Shown: positions 1 to 10,400, numbered from the stretch's first letter. The stretch: DNA of 64,000 bases from Gammaproteobacteria bacterium (GCA_018222405.1 JAAFAI010000023.1:1-64000), one strand, 5' to 3'. The notes: generated by a model from the letters alone, not told the origin. Made by a program: numbers and translations.

Positions 1-54
1 CCCGCGACCCCCGGCGTGACAGGCCGGTATTCTAACCAACTGAACTACCGCTCC
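1..54 (-). tRNA. tRNA-Asp (GTC), partial at window edge
   Basis: The minus strand reads the 5' acceptor strand, D arm, anticodon arm with GTC and part of the T arm of tRNA-Asp. Every base present is identical to the complete copy at 97-173. The 3' part lies outside the window. Confidence 0.93.
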
Positions 55-96
55 AACGGTATGCGTAGTGGTATACGCTTTTTTGAATCAGGCTAA

Positions 97-173
97 TGGC
101 GGAGCGGACGGGACTCGAACCCGCGACCCCCGGCGTGACAGGCCGGTATTCTAACCAACTGAACTACCGCTCC
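97..173 (-). tRNA. tRNA-Asp (GTC)
   Basis: On the minus strand this is a complete 77-nt cloverleaf starting GGAGCGG and ending CCGCTCC-G-CCA. The acceptor stem pairs fully, the anticodon loop reads CTGTCAC (GTC, aspartate), the T loop is GTTCGAGTC, and the 3' CCA is encoded. A second copy lies 42 bp away at the window edge, so this is a tandem tRNA-Asp pair. Confidence 0.97.
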
Positions 174-359
174 ACATTTTCAATCATTTCAGCAAGTTAC
201 TTGGGTAAGTGCATTACCCTGTCCCTCACTGCGGCGCAGATGATACGTATTACCCCGAAAGGAGTCAACGGTTTTTTTCACGAAAATGTCATTCTTTGGA
301 TCGTTTGCCTGATAATTCGCCACGTTGGCCGAAAAGCCAGCAAAACCGGCGTATACAGG

Positions 360-1775
360 TTATTCTTTAGGCTTTTTAAACTTACCCAGCAGACCGCCTA
401 ACAAACCTGGCCTGGCCGCCTCAGCAGGTTTAGCTGCGGCTTTCGCATTAGCCTTTGCTTTAGCTGGCTGTGCACTACCCTTGCCTTTACGGCGCTTCAG
501 GAAGATAACCACAACAGCACCGAGTAGCCCAACGCCAACAATACTGCCGTTAACAATGATCAGCCACATCATCAGGGTGTCGTCGTCCATACCCTCTTCT
601 TCTTCGATGGTAACCTGCGGTTCAGGAATAACTTCATCCACGTTGTTGTCGGCGGCCGATTCGGTAACCTCAGGCTCGGGTAATTCAGGTTCGGCCACCA
701 AAAAGGTGAATTCCGGCACATCAAGGATAAAATCACGGCCGTTGACGGTTTTACCATAAGCGGTCATTTTTACCCTGAAAATACCGTAATCGTAGGCAAT
801 GATGAGGTATTCGCGCACATCGCCGCCTAACTCAGTGAGCGAAAAATTACGCACGTCGGCGTTGGGGTAACGCACTTTGCCGTCTACCAGCAAGGTGTTT
901 ATATCCACCAGGTCACGGTCTACGTCGATTAGCAGTTTGTGATAATCGTTACCACCGCCGTCGAGCTCAACGTCTATTTTAACCGGATTAGGATAAAGCC
1001 TGAGAGGCGGGTCAACCTGTTCACGGGTAAACATAGGCGTGGTAACCCGAAAAACCGGTTGCCACTCACCAGCCGGTACATTCAGATTAAACTGGCCAGT
1101 AAACACGCCGTCCAGTGGCGCCTCATCCATGCCGCGGCCATTATCTTCAAAGGTGGCAATTTGCTGGTCGTCGGCTCCGAAATTATCGTAATTCGGGTTA
1201 TTCGTGCTCACCAAATCAATGGTCAGCTCGACCACGTCACGAAACTGGCTGTAATCGATAGGCTTATCGCCGTTGGTCAGGTAGGCTGTTTGCTTTAGGA
1301 TTTCGCCGGAAAATAAAATGGGTGGTAAGGGCTCGGCATGCAAGGCAATGTCAGAGAGCACCATCACGCGGCTGCCTTCTACTATTTGCCCTACCGCCTG
1401 CCAGGGGCCAGGCACCGGATTTTTAATACTGATCATGTCGTAGGTATCAGAATCAAACCAGAAGATGTCCTCACCCTCTACCTGCGACTGGAATATCTTA
1501 GAGCCATCCGGGCGCACCAGCACCACGGGCGCGGAACCATACTCCCGGAAGAACACCATGGTGACTTCCTTAACATTGTGATCGATACGAAAACGGTTTT
1601 GTAGCAGCTTAATACCATTTTCGTAATCGTTACCAATCAGCGCAATGGGTGATTCACTCTCGGCTTGCTCAGCGGTCGCCTCAGGCATTGGCTCAGCACT
1701 CTGCTCTGCAGGCTGCTGGGCTCCAACCGTAAAGGCCAGTGCTACACTCAAGATTGTCAGTAATGCTCTGCTCAC
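360..1775 (-). CDS. TIGR03503 family membrane-anchored protein
   Basis: A 471-residue protein that I recognise as the TIGR03503 family of gammaproteobacteria, whose function is unknown. It starts at GTG with a signal peptide (hydrophobic residues about 4-18, likely cleavage after TVGA). A long beta-rich periplasmic region follows, then an acidic linker, one transmembrane helix (about residues 404-427) and a basic Ala/Lys-rich cytoplasmic tail ending in a Gly-Leu-rich segment. The topology is therefore a periplasmic domain tethered to the inner membrane. It lies 33 bp downstream of dnaQ on the same strand, so cotranscription is possible. The 180-359 stretch beyond its stop holds no gene. Confidence 0.8.
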   Translation of the reverse strand: MSRALLTILSVALAFTVGAQQPAEQSAEPMPEATAEQAESESPIALIGNDYENGIKLLQNRFRIDHNVKEVTMVFFREYGSAPVVLVRPDGSKIFQSQVEGEDIFWFDSDTYDMISIKNPVPGPWQAVGQIVEGSRVMVLSDIALHAEPLPPILFSGEILKQTAYLTNGDKPIDYSQFRDVVELTIDLVSTNNPNYDNFGADDQQIATFEDNGRGMDEAPLDGVFTGQFNLNVPAGEWQPVFRVTTPMFTREQVDPPLRLYPNPVKIDVELDGGGNDYHKLLIDVDRDLVDINTLLVDGKVRYPNADVRNFSLTELGGDVREYLIIAYDYGIFRVKMTAYGKTVNGRDFILDVPEFTFLVAEPELPEPEVTESAADNNVDEVIPEPQVTIEEEEGMDDDTLMMWLIIVNGSIVGVGLLGAVVVIFLKRRKGKGSAQPAKAKANAKAAAKPAEAARPGLLGGLLGKFKKPKE

Positions 1776-1808
1776 CCAATTAGCCCTGTGTTGGCAAAAT
1801 TCACCGGT

Positions 1809-2501
1809 TTACTGGCGCCAGATTGGATTTTGTACCAGGTCCAGACGCGCCTCATGCTGTGTTAATTCATCGGCAGTAGCTTGAATAACCTTTAATTTTT
1901 TTCCATTACGGGGGATTCGGCGGATCACCTCGGCACCGCCGGTATTGGCCTGATTGTTACCGCTAAGATTCAGATCGGTCTGCCCACCGGTCATCATAAG
2001 GTATACGTCGGCCAGGATCTCGGCATCCAGCAATGCGCCGTGCAGTTCACGATGGCTGTTGTCGATACCATAGCGCTTACACAGCGCATCCAGGTTATTT
2101 TTTTGCCCGGGGTGCATATCACGGGCCAGTACCAGTGTATCCAGCACGCCGCAAATTTCTTTAGTTTTTACGCTCGCGGTGGGGCCATGCATAGCGAACT
2201 CGTGATCCATAAAGCCCACATCGAAAGGCGCGTTATGAATCACTAACTGGCCGCCGCGAATAAACTCTATAAATTCGCCGGCCACATCGGCAAATACCGG
2301 CTTATCAGCCAGAAATTCATTGGTAATGCCGTGAACCTCAATGGCTTCCTGTTCAATTTCGCGCTTGGGGTTAATGTAAACATGAAAATGATTGCCCGTA
2401 AGACGGCGGTTAATCACTTCCACACACCCTATTTCGATGATCCGGTGGCCTTCTTTTGGATCAATACCCGTTGTTTCTGTATCCAGTACAATTTGACGCA
2501 T
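1809..2501 (-). CDS. dnaQ: DNA polymerase III epsilon subunit (3'-5' proofreading exonuclease)
   Basis: Proofreading subunit of the replicative polymerase core. The 230-residue length fits the family (E. coli 243). The DEDDh exonuclease motifs are visible: Exo I LDTETTG (D7, E9) and a C-terminal HGALLDAEILADVY block carrying the catalytic His and Asp. The C-terminal tail expected to contact the alpha subunit is present. The start ATG lies behind a GAGTGG-like ribosome site. The gene is divergent from rnhA with about 85 bp between start codons, the arrangement commonly seen in gammaproteobacteria. Confidence 0.95.
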   Translation of the reverse strand: MRQIVLDTETTGIDPKEGHRIIEIGCVEVINRRLTGNHFHVYINPKREIEQEAIEVHGITNEFLADKPVFADVAGEFIEFIRGGQLVIHNAPFDVGFMDHEFAMHGPTASVKTKEICGVLDTLVLARDMHPGQKNNLDALCKRYGIDNSHRELHGALLDAEILADVYLMMTGGQTDLNLSGNNQANTGGAEVIRRIPRNGKKLKVIQATADELTQHEARLDLVQNPIWRQ

Positions 2502-2587
2502 AAACCACTCTTATCTTATTGCTGTTTGCGGTAGTATACCAAGCCACTGCCAAGTGACCACGCTTGAGGTTAAAAAAAGGAGAATCC

Positions 2588-3052
2588 GTGGCCCAACAAT
2601 CTGTGCATATTTATACCGACGGCTCTTGTTTAGGCAATCCCGGCCCTGGCGGCTATGGCGCGATTTTGATTTATGGTAAGCACCGTAAAGAGATCAGCGA
2701 GGGATTTACGCTTACCACTAACAATCGCATGGAACTGCTGGCCACTATTGAAGCGCTCAAATTGCTAACTAAACCCTGCCAGGTGGAACTCACCACCGAC
2801 AGTCAGTACGTAAAGAATGGTATAAATCAGTGGATCCACAACTGGCGGCGCAATGGCTGGCGTACCAAAGATAAGAAGCCGGTAAAAAATGCCGACCTGT
2901 GGCAGGCCCTCGATGAGGTGATCCAGCAACATGAAGTCAACTGGCACTGGGTAAAAGGTCACAGTGGCCACCCTGAAAACGAACGCTGCGATGATCTAGC
3001 CCGTAACGCCGCAGAATCACCGACCAAAGAAGATACCGGTTATAACCCCTAA
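2588..3052 (+). CDS. rnhA: Ribonuclease HI
   Basis: Cleaves RNA in RNA:DNA hybrids (Okazaki primers, R-loops). I chose the GTG at 2588 because AGGAG lies seven bases upstream and the resulting 154 residues match the E. coli length of 155. An ATG eight codons earlier (2564) has no ribosome site and would place the Shine-Dalgarno inside the gene. With this start the catalytic acids are D11, E49, D71 and D135, with H125 in the [11 protein letters not shown] loop. The handle region with the [12 protein letters not shown] motif is intact. Divergent from dnaQ. Confidence 0.95.
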   Translation: MAQQSVHIYTDGSCLGNPGPGGYGAILIYGKHRKEISEGFTLTTNNRMELLATIEALKLLTKPCQVELTTDSQYVKNGINQWIHNWRRNGWRTKDKKPVKNADLWQALDEVIQQHEVNWHWVKGHSGHPENERCDDLARNAAESPTKEDTGYNP

Positions 3053-3103
3053 TCAATTGGCTCGGCATTCAGAAAGCGTGACTTTTGGTCATCCTGGTAT
3101 TTA

Positions 3104-3253
3104 AGTCTAAGAAAGAAGAACTTGTGCCCTTCTTCAGTGTTGTCATTGTCACTGATAAGGGCTGCGGGGAGTCCAGAGTGGTTCACGGTCACCGGTTCGC
3201 ACAACACCCTGTGGTCGCCGCCGGCGACTCCGGCAACCATCTATAAACAGCCT
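3104..3253. repeat. Dispersed intergenic repeat, copy A (short form)
   Basis: This gap between rnhA and the GST gene shares two blocks with 32729-32982. Block 1 is GCCCTTCTTCAGTGTTGTCA followed by YGTCACTG (3126-3154). Block 2 is CGGCGACTCCGRCAACCAT followed by YTATAAACARCCT (about 3222-3253). Between the blocks there are about 66 bp here against about 167 bp in the other copy, and the interiors do not align. A minus-strand open frame of 63 codons (3049-3240) crosses it but is not conserved in the other copy, so I do not call it a gene. Confidence 0.7.
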
Positions 3254-3332
3254 TATGCACTAACACTTAAAATAGGTACAAACCGATACCTGAAAGAACT
3301 ATTTAATGAAATAATTCTGAATACCAGGCATC

Positions 3333-4193
3333 TTAAGCTGGCTTATTAGCCAGTACTTTATCAATATCTGCAGCCTGGTGGCGCTCCCGAAGTTGTTCCC
3401 ACTCCTCACCAAAGGTGCGGTTAACAATGCGGCCACGCTGCACGCCTTCGCGGGCCTGAACCTGCCCGGCCCAGCGCCTTACGTGAGTATAGGCGTGAAC
3501 CTGCAGGAACTCGGCGGCGTTATACAGATAACCCAAAGCCAAACAGCCATACCACGGCCAGATAGCCATATCAGCGATAGTGTATTCTTCACCCGCCATA
3601 TAGGTATTCTGCGCCAGATGCTTATCCAGCACATCCAACTGACGTTTCGCTTCCATGGCAAAGCGATTAATCGGGTATTCCTGTTTCTCATCGGCATAGG
3701 CGTAAAAATGGCCGAAGCCGCCACCTAAAAACGGTGCCGATCCCTGCGCCCAGAACAGCCAGTTTAAGGTTTGGGTTCTGGCCGGGCCTTCTGTTGGCAG
3801 GAACTTACCAAATTTCTCTGCCAGATAAACCAGAATAGACGCCGATTCGAACACGTTAACCTCATTTTCACCGGATTTATCCACCAGCGCCGGAATTTTC
3901 GAATTCGGATTCACCGCCACGAACCCCGATGAGAACTGATCGGACTCACCAATATTGATCAGAAAAGCATCATACTCTGCAGCGGTAACGCCGGTCGCCA
4001 ACAATTCTTCCAACATAATAGTGACTTTCTGGCCATTCGGTGTGCCCAGCGAATAAAGCTGCAGCGGATGCTCGCCTACCGGCAGTTCGCGCTCAAAACG
4101 GGCTCCGGACTCCGGACTGTTGATGTTAGCCCACTTATTGCCGCCAACTGCGTCATTTACCCAGACCTTTGGCGGGACATATTGTTCACTCAT
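3333..4193 (-). CDS. yghU: Glutathione S-transferase family disulfide-bond oxidoreductase (YghU type)
   Basis: A GST-fold protein of the Nu class, using glutathione for disulfide reductase and organic peroxide reduction in the cytoplasm. Near-identity to the family is seen in PLQLYSLGTPNGQKVTIMLE, in the VNPNSKIPAL turn, in the ESASILVYLAEKFG glutathione-binding segment and in the C-terminal YTIADMAIWPWYG helix, with an RGRIVNR tail. I chose ATG at 4193, behind AGGAGA, rather than the in-frame start 13 codons upstream; this gives 286 residues, close to the E. coli protein. It stands 44 bp after the quinone reductase on the same strand. Confidence 0.92.
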   Translation of the reverse strand: MSEQYVPPKVWVNDAVGGNKWANINSPESGARFERELPVGEHPLQLYSLGTPNGQKVTIMLEELLATGVTAAEYDAFLINIGESDQFSSGFVAVNPNSKIPALVDKSGENEVNVFESASILVYLAEKFGKFLPTEGPARTQTLNWLFWAQGSAPFLGGGFGHFYAYADEKQEYPINRFAMEAKRQLDVLDKHLAQNTYMAGEEYTIADMAIWPWYGCLALGYLYNAAEFLQVHAYTHVRRWAGQVQAREGVQRGRIVNRTFGEEWEQLRERHQAADIDKVLANKPA

Positions 4194-4237
4194 AACGTCT
4201 CCTGAAAAATCATTTAAAATTCGAGGTAGCAAACGCG

Positions 4238-5227
4238 TTACCAGCTGATGACTACCTTGCCGCTGGTGTTGTTGCTCTGTACCTGCTGATGTGCCTGCTC
4301 GACTTCATTCACTGTATAGACCGTATCAACCGGCACTTTTAATTCACCGGTACTAAAAGCCGGCAAACAATCCCGGCTAAATGCCTCTACTAACCGGGCT
4401 TTATAATCATTGTCGCGATTACGCAGCGTGGTGCCGCGTACACTGGCTCGCTTACCTAATAGCAGTGCCATATCGAGCTTGTCAGCAAAACGTCCGGCCA
4501 TCATGGCCAGGAACACCACCGAGCCGTCGGTAGCGAGCACTTTGAGATTACGGTTAAGATAGTCGCCCGCGACCATGTCCAGCACCATATTCACGCCCTC
4601 AGGCCAGTGTGCTTTAAGCTCTGTTGCAAAGTCCTGCTGTTTATAATTCACCAGTAAATCGGCCCCGGCCGCTTCACAAATGGCCAGTTTTTGTGCCGAT
4701 GACGCTGTAGTCGCCGTGCTGATATCCCACAACTTACACAGTTGCAGGGCAGCCAGCCCTACTCCGCTGGCACCTGCATGAATAAGCGCTTTCTGGCCAT
4801 TGTCTATCTGCCCCACCCAGCGCAGCGCCTGGTAAGCGGTTAAAAACACTTCACTTAAACCGGCCGCTTCGGCATCAGATAGCGCTTCGGGCACGGCCAT
4901 CAGGTGACTGGCTTCAATGGCCACATATTCGGCGTAACCACCACCTGAGACGATGGCACACACCCGCTGTCCGGGCTGCCAGTCAGTCACCGCTTCGCCA
5001 ACGGACTCAATAACCCCGCTCACTTCCAGCCCTAAAATCGGGCTTTCACCTTTGGGCGGCGGATAATGCCCGGCGCGCTGAAGCAAGTCGGCGCGGTTAA
5101 CCGCAAACGCGGCGACTCTAACCAGTACCTGAGTGTCTGAGGGAACCGGTAACTCAGTGGTTTGCAGCGACAAACCCGACTCCATGTTACCTTCGGTATG
5201 TTGAATAAATTGCATGATAAAACTCAT
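4238..5227 (-). CDS. NAD(P)H quinone oxidoreductase, PIG3-like MDR family
   Basis: A 329-residue zinc-independent medium-chain reductase. The N-terminal GroES-like catalytic domain contains FAVNRADLLQRAGHYPPP and GLEVSGVIESVG. The Rossmann domain carries the HAGASGVGLAALQLCK nucleotide loop. No structural-zinc cysteine cluster is visible. The sequence pattern matches the quinone oxidoreductase/PIG3 subgroup, which reduces quinones with NADPH. The start ATG overlaps the stop of the upstream GNAT gene by one base (TAATG), so the two are translationally coupled. An in-frame ATG four codons later is an alternative start. Confidence 0.88.
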   Translation of the reverse strand: MSFIMQFIQHTEGNMESGLSLQTTELPVPSDTQVLVRVAAFAVNRADLLQRAGHYPPPKGESPILGLEVSGVIESVGEAVTDWQPGQRVCAIVSGGGYAEYVAIEASHLMAVPEALSDAEAAGLSEVFLTAYQALRWVGQIDNGQKALIHAGASGVGLAALQLCKLWDISTATTASSAQKLAICEAAGADLLVNYKQQDFATELKAHWPEGVNMVLDMVAGDYLNRNLKVLATDGSVVFLAMMAGRFADKLDMALLLGKRASVRGTTLRNRDNDYKARLVEAFSRDCLPAFSTGELKVPVDTVYTVNEVEQAHQQVQSNNTSGKVVISW

Positions 5228-5655
5228 TATTGATAAATATCCGGCTGCCAGATTTGCATTAACGGACTGGCGTCTTCCACCGGTGAAAAGCCGTATTTTG
5301 TGTATAAACCATGGGCGTCTTTAGTGGCCAGCATAAATCGTCTGAGCCCTTGTAAATCAGGATGGGCAACTACTGCATCGAGTATTTCACGGCTCACACC
5401 GCGACCGCGCCATTCAGGTAGTACAAATACATCAGCCAGATAACCAAAGGTGGCTTTGTCTGTGATCATGCGGGCAAACCCTACGGTGTTTTGCTGCGCA
5501 TCGAGGGCCGCAAAACACAGCGAATTTTCCAGTGCTTTATGCAATGTTGCCATCGGGATGTTTTTCGCCCAGTAACTGTTACGGATAAACTCATGAATGG
5601 TTTGAAAATCCATTTCATGTAAATGATTGGTGATACTAACGGCAGAAGCAGACAT
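5227..5655 (-). CDS. GNAT family N-acetyltransferase
   Basis: A GCN5-type acetyltransferase with unknown substrate. The acetyl-CoA loop is seen as VFVLPEWRGRGVSREILDAV (Q/RxxGxG/A pattern), followed by the terminal beta-bulge and LYTKYGFSPVED. I prefer the ATG at 5655 (142 residues); an upstream in-frame TTG at 5700 would add 15 residues of unconserved sequence. It is the first gene of a two-gene unit with the quinone reductase, and is divergent from rlmI with about 90 bp between the starts. Confidence 0.82.
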   Translation of the reverse strand: MSASAVSITNHLHEMDFQTIHEFIRNSYWAKNIPMATLHKALENSLCFAALDAQQNTVGFARMITDKATFGYLADVFVLPEWRGRGVSREILDAVVAHPDLQGLRRFMLATKDAHGLYTKYGFSPVEDASPLMQIWQPDIYQ

Positions 5656-5747
5656 AGCCAGTCCCGTGGCAACTAAACCGGGCCGTGCAGTGAACAGCAA
5701 TAACCAGTATACTGCGCGCCGGTCGAACTTAAGAAGAATGTCAGAGT

Positions 5748-6935
5748 ATGCCTGCTACCGTTATATTACAAGAAGGTCGCGATAAATCGCTTAAACGTCA
5801 CCACCCCTGGGTATTCGATGGTGCAGTGGCTAATGTAAAAGGTCGCTGCCGCAGCGGTGATACGGTAGACGTAGTGGCCGCTGACGGTTCATGGTTGGGC
5901 CGTGGTGCGTATTCCCCGGCATCACAAATCCGTGTGCGTATCTGGACATTCGACCAGCAGGAAGTCATTGATAACGCGTTTTTTCTGCGCCGTATCGAGC
6001 AAGCCTGGCAGCTTCGCCAGCGCCTTATGCAACAGGCAAATACCAATGCCTGTCGGCTGATAGCTGCCGAGTCCGACGGTTTACCGGGCGTTACTATAGA
6101 TTTATATAACAACCTGGCAGTACTGCAATTGCTTAGTGCCGGTGCCGATAAACACCGCAGTAAGATTGTCTGGGCATTACAAAAATTACTACCTGACGTG
6201 GCAATCTTTGAACGCAGCGATGTGGATGTAAGAAGTAAGGAAGGGCTTGAGCCGCTTATTCAGCCCCTGCACGGCGACATTCCTGAAGAAGTAGAAATCG
6301 TTGAGCACGGCGTAAAAATTCTGGTAAACCCTCATACCGGCCATAAAACCGGGTTTTATCTCGACCAGCGCGAAAACCGGTTAGCGGCCAGCCGCTATGC
6401 GGATCAGGCCAGCGTACTCAACTGTTTTAGTTACACCGGCACCTTTGCCTGTTACGCCCTTAACGGCGGCGCCTCCCACGTGACTAACGTTGATGTTTCG
6501 CAACCGGCACTGGATATGGCCAGCCGTCATATCGAGCTCAATGGCTTTGCCCCTGAACAATGTACTCAGGTAAAAGGCGATGTTTTTGAGGTGCTGCGTA
6601 ATTACCATAGTCAGCAACAGCAATTCGATATGGTGATCCTCGACCCGCCCAAATTTGTCGACAGCAAAGCGTCGCTTAAACGGGCCTGCCGCGGCTACAA
6701 GGATATCAACATGTATGGTATTCACGCGGTTAAACCCGGCGGTATTTTGCTGACATTCAGCTGTTCGGGCTTAATGGAGCAGTCGCTGTTTCAGAAAATT
6801 GTTGCAGATGCGGCACTGGATGCCGGTCGACAAGTACAAATACTGGAGCATTTGTCGCAGGCGCCTGATCATCCGGTTGGTCTGAATTATCCGGAAGGCT
6901 ATTATCTGAAAGGGTTAGTTTGTGTGGTTTTGTAG
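5748..6935 (+). CDS. rlmI: 23S rRNA (cytosine1962-C5)-methyltransferase
   Basis: Methylates C1962 of 23S rRNA using S-adenosylmethionine. The 395 residues equal the E. coli length (396). The N-terminal PUA domain carries RHHPWVFDGAV and GRGAYSPASQIRVR. The Rossmann methyltransferase domain has SVLNCFSYTGTFACYALNGG (SAM loop) and DMVILDPPKFVDSK (DPPxF motif), with the cysteine of FSCSG as the likely catalytic residue. It is a single-gene unit converging on the PilZ gene; the gap of 75 bp shows only a weak imperfect hairpin. Confidence 0.95.
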   Translation: MPATVILQEGRDKSLKRHHPWVFDGAVANVKGRCRSGDTVDVVAADGSWLGRGAYSPASQIRVRIWTFDQQEVIDNAFFLRRIEQAWQLRQRLMQQANTNACRLIAAESDGLPGVTIDLYNNLAVLQLLSAGADKHRSKIVWALQKLLPDVAIFERSDVDVRSKEGLEPLIQPLHGDIPEEVEIVEHGVKILVNPHTGHKTGFYLDQRENRLAASRYADQASVLNCFSYTGTFACYALNGGASHVTNVDVSQPALDMASRHIELNGFAPEQCTQVKGDVFEVLRNYHSQQQQFDMVILDPPKFVDSKASLKRACRGYKDINMYGIHAVKPGGILLTFSCSGLMEQSLFQKIVADAALDAGRQVQILEHLSQAPDHPVGLNYPEGYYLKGLVCVVL

Positions 6936-7010
6936 CAGATAAGCAATAAAAGAAGCATACGAATCCCAGCGCTGCCCACCAGAGGTAGCGCTTAACCAGA
7001 TCACCGTAAC

Positions 7011-7313
7011 TTATTTCATCTCAGAAATTTCAACACCCACAATACAACTGCTATCAGACTCGGGTACGCAACGCACCACCTTAGCCACCGCTGATAACGA
7101 CGGTATCTGTGAACTGGTTGAATCGATGCTAACGCTCACCTGCGTGCCGACTTCAATTGATGGCTCATCAACTTCCAACGACATACCGGTTGCGCTGATA
7201 TCCTTACACACCGCCTGAAGCGTCCGGCTCGACTCATCATCGATTATTTGTAACTGACACGGAGAGTTAACCATCATCCTGAAAAAGTTGCGTTTATCAT
7301 CGTATCCTAACAT
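7011..7313 (-). CDS. PilZ domain protein (c-di-GMP binding)
   Basis: A 100-residue single PilZ domain. The c-di-GMP signature is complete: RxxxR at R8-R12 (KRNFFRM) and DxSxxG at D38-G43 (DISATG). No other domain is attached, so it is a stand-alone adaptor or sensor. Its target cannot be inferred from the neighbours. It lies between rlmI and hrpA, about 170 bp from the end of hrpA on the same strand. Confidence 0.88.
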   Translation of the reverse strand: MLGYDDKRNFFRMMVNSPCQLQIIDDESSRTLQAVCKDISATGMSLEVDEPSIEVGTQVSVSIDSTSSQIPSLSAVAKVVRCVPESDSSCIVGVEISEMK

Positions 7314-7482
7314 TTACTTACTTCTCCTCTCACCTCAACTGCAAATGGAAAGGCAAAACTGCCCTACTACTAACAAGTTTATAGGGTGACATCCGTGAGT
7401 TGTCAATGTAATTTCAGACCAGCCCGGAGGGTTAAGTTTAAAATAACGTTATTTGTTGGTTTCTATGCCCCCTGAAAGGCTT

Positions 7483-10400
7483 TTAATACGCTTCCAGTAC
7501 GCTTAACACCCGTTTGGCTGAAATTGGATAAGCCGTTCCCAGTTGCTGAGCAAACAGCGAAACCCTTAACTCTTCAATCATCCAGCGCACTTCTGCCAGT
7601 TCGGCGGGCACCTTATCGGCATGATATTTATTAAGTACCGCCGCATAGGCCTGCTCTACCTTATCCAGCGTAATTTGTTGTAAACGGTCACGATTCGGAT
7701 CGACCGGCAGCTTTTCCAGCCTGCGGGCCAGTGCCTTAATGTAGCGGTTCCAATCGGCCAGCCGGGCAAAGCCCACCTCGGCCACAAAGCCCGGGTACAC
7801 CAGCGTCCCCAGATGTTGTTTAATGTGATTAAGGCCTGCCACCATGTCCAGTGACACCTTACCTTTCATTTTCTTCTGACACTGATGGGCCAGTGTCAGA
7901 CCGGTTTCGACCTGCTGAGCGATGGCAAGAACCGACTCGTTGATGTTAGCCCGCACATGGTCGAGGCAATGGTCGAAGCTTTCTTTATCGCGAATAACCA
8001 GCTCTTGCTTAGCCTGAAATTCGTGGCTGAGCGCGTCGATGCCGGCCAGAATACAATCGTCAATAAGCGCTTTAATCTGGCCAAAGGGGTTGAAGTACAG
8101 CCCCAGTTTGGCTTTGTTTGGCAGCTTCTGCTCAAGATAATTCACCGGTGAGGGCATGCCTAGCATTAATAAGCGATTCAGCCCCTGTTGATGCAGTGCA
8201 TTGGCTTTTTCCTGTTCGGCAATCAGCTCAATGTCTACCCGGCCATTGTGATTAACCAGCGCCGGATAGGCCTGTACCTCAAAGCCGCCGTGCTTCTGGG
8301 TAAAGCTGGCTGGCAGCGTATTGAAATCCCAGGTGGTGATATCCTTACGCTCAAGCTCCGGTGTGGCAGCCTGCTCAAAGGTTTCTTTTACCCGCCCTTG
8401 CAGGCGGTCTTTTAAGGCTTGCAAATCATCACCGCGGCCAAGCACATTGTTATCGGCATCCACCACAGCAAAATGCATTATCAGGTGTTTATCCAACTGC
8501 TCTGGTTGCCAATCTTCCGGCTCTACCCTAACCCCGGTCATTCTTAGCAACTTGGTGGTCAGTGCATCAAGCAGCTTAATTGGCTTACCGGACTTTTCTT
8601 CCTGCATGCGCATATCAGCCAGTGCCGCCTGTGCGTAATTTGGCGCAGGCACAAAGTTACGCCGCAATCGTTTCGGCAGGCTCTTGATCAGTTGCACCAC
8701 GCGCTCCTCGCGCAGCCCCGGCACCTGCCAGTCAAAGCCGTCTTCCACCACCTGATTAAGCAGCGGCAAAGGGATGCTTACCGTCACGCCATCGTCGTCG
8801 GCGTTAGGCTCAAAATGATAGTTCAGCGGCAGAGTAATATTGCCCTGTTGCCAGACGTCCGGAAACGCATTGGCCGCGGAGGTGCCGGGTTGCTCGCGAA
8901 ACACATCCTGCTCGGTCAGGCGCAAAAAGTCGGTTGATGGCTGCTGCTTTAACCATTTTTTAAAGGCGGCATCGTTATTCACCTCGACCGGCAGTTTATC
9001 GGCGTAAAAATCCACCAGGATTTGTTCGTCGACCATAAGATCCCGACGTCGGGTTTTCTGCTCCCAGCCATCGGCGAGTTCAAGTAACGCCTGATTATCC
9101 TCTAAAAAGGCATAGCGTAGCTTTGTCTCGCCATTAACCAGTGCCTCACGGATAAAGAGCTGATGACAGGTGGCCGGATCTATCTGGCTGTAAGTCACAT
9201 AACGCTGCGCCACAATCGGCAGGCCAAATAAGGTCACCCGCTCGCTGGCTGTCACTGCGCCACGTTTTTTCGACCAGTGCGGTTCAGCGTAATTGCGTTT
9301 CACCAGATGCTCGCCCAGCGCTTCCAGCCATTGCGGCTCAATTTTGGCTACCATACGGCCGAACAGCTTGGAGGTTTCCACCAGCTCGGCCGCCACAATC
9401 CACTTTGGACTGGCTTTAGCCTGCCCGGAGCCGGGAAAGATCATAAATTTGGTATTGCGCGCACCAAGGTATTCGCGGTCCTTGTCTTTCATGCCCACAT
9501 GGGATAACAAACCGCTACACAAAGCCTGATGGATAGCCTGATAGTCGGCCGCCTGACTGGTAATGCGCAAATCGATTTCAGCAACAGACTTACGTAACTG
9601 ACTAACGATGTCCTGCCACTCGCGCATGCGCAGATAATTGATGAAGTGACCATGGCACCATTTACGCAACTGGCTGTTCGACAGCGCTTTTTGCTGTTCC
9701 CGGAACGCCACCCATAAATTCCACAGGGCAATAAAGTCTGAGTCCTTATCGGCAAATTCACTGTGCGCCTCATCGGCCTGCGCCCGTTTATCCTGCGGAC
9801 GCTCACGGGGATCCTGAATGGATAATCCGGCTGCAATCACCATCACTTCCATCAGCGCGTTAAACTCACCGGCAGCCACCACCATGCGGGCATAGCGCGG
9901 ATCGACCGGTAGGCGGGATATCTGCCGGCCAAGTTTGGTTAACGCTACCCGGCCTTTTTTACGGGTAATGGCTTCAATTTCTTCCAGCAAGCGAAAACCA
10001 TCGTTTATCTGTCGGCTGTCGGGCGGTTGCACAAAATCAAACTGGTTGATGTCTCCTAAGCCAAGACTGGCCATTTGCAGAATAACTGAGGCCAGATTGG
10101 TCCGCAGAATTTCCGGATCGGTAAACGCCGGCCGGTTATCGTAATCCTGCTCGGAATACAAACGAATACAGATACCTTCTGAGACCCGGCCACATCGACC
10201 GGCCCGCTGATTCGCTGAGGCCTGAGAAATAGGCTCTATGGGCAGGCGCTGCACTTTACTGCGCGCGCTGTAGCGGGAAATACGCGCCGTGCCAGGGTCG
10301 ATAACATATTTAATGCCCGGCACGGTTAATGAGGTTTCCGCAACGTTAGTCGACAGCACAATGCGCCGACCGCTGTGCGACTGAAAGATCCGCTGTTGTT

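Noticed and set aside
3049-3240. 63-codon minus-strand frame in intergenic repeat A
   Set aside because: Frame is interrupted in the second copy of the repeat, so no selection for coding is shown.
7441-7454. Perfect 14-bp palindrome AAATAACGTTATTT downstream of hrpA
   Set aside because: Single copy, AT-rich, not before any gene start; chance is likely and it has no T-run for a terminator.
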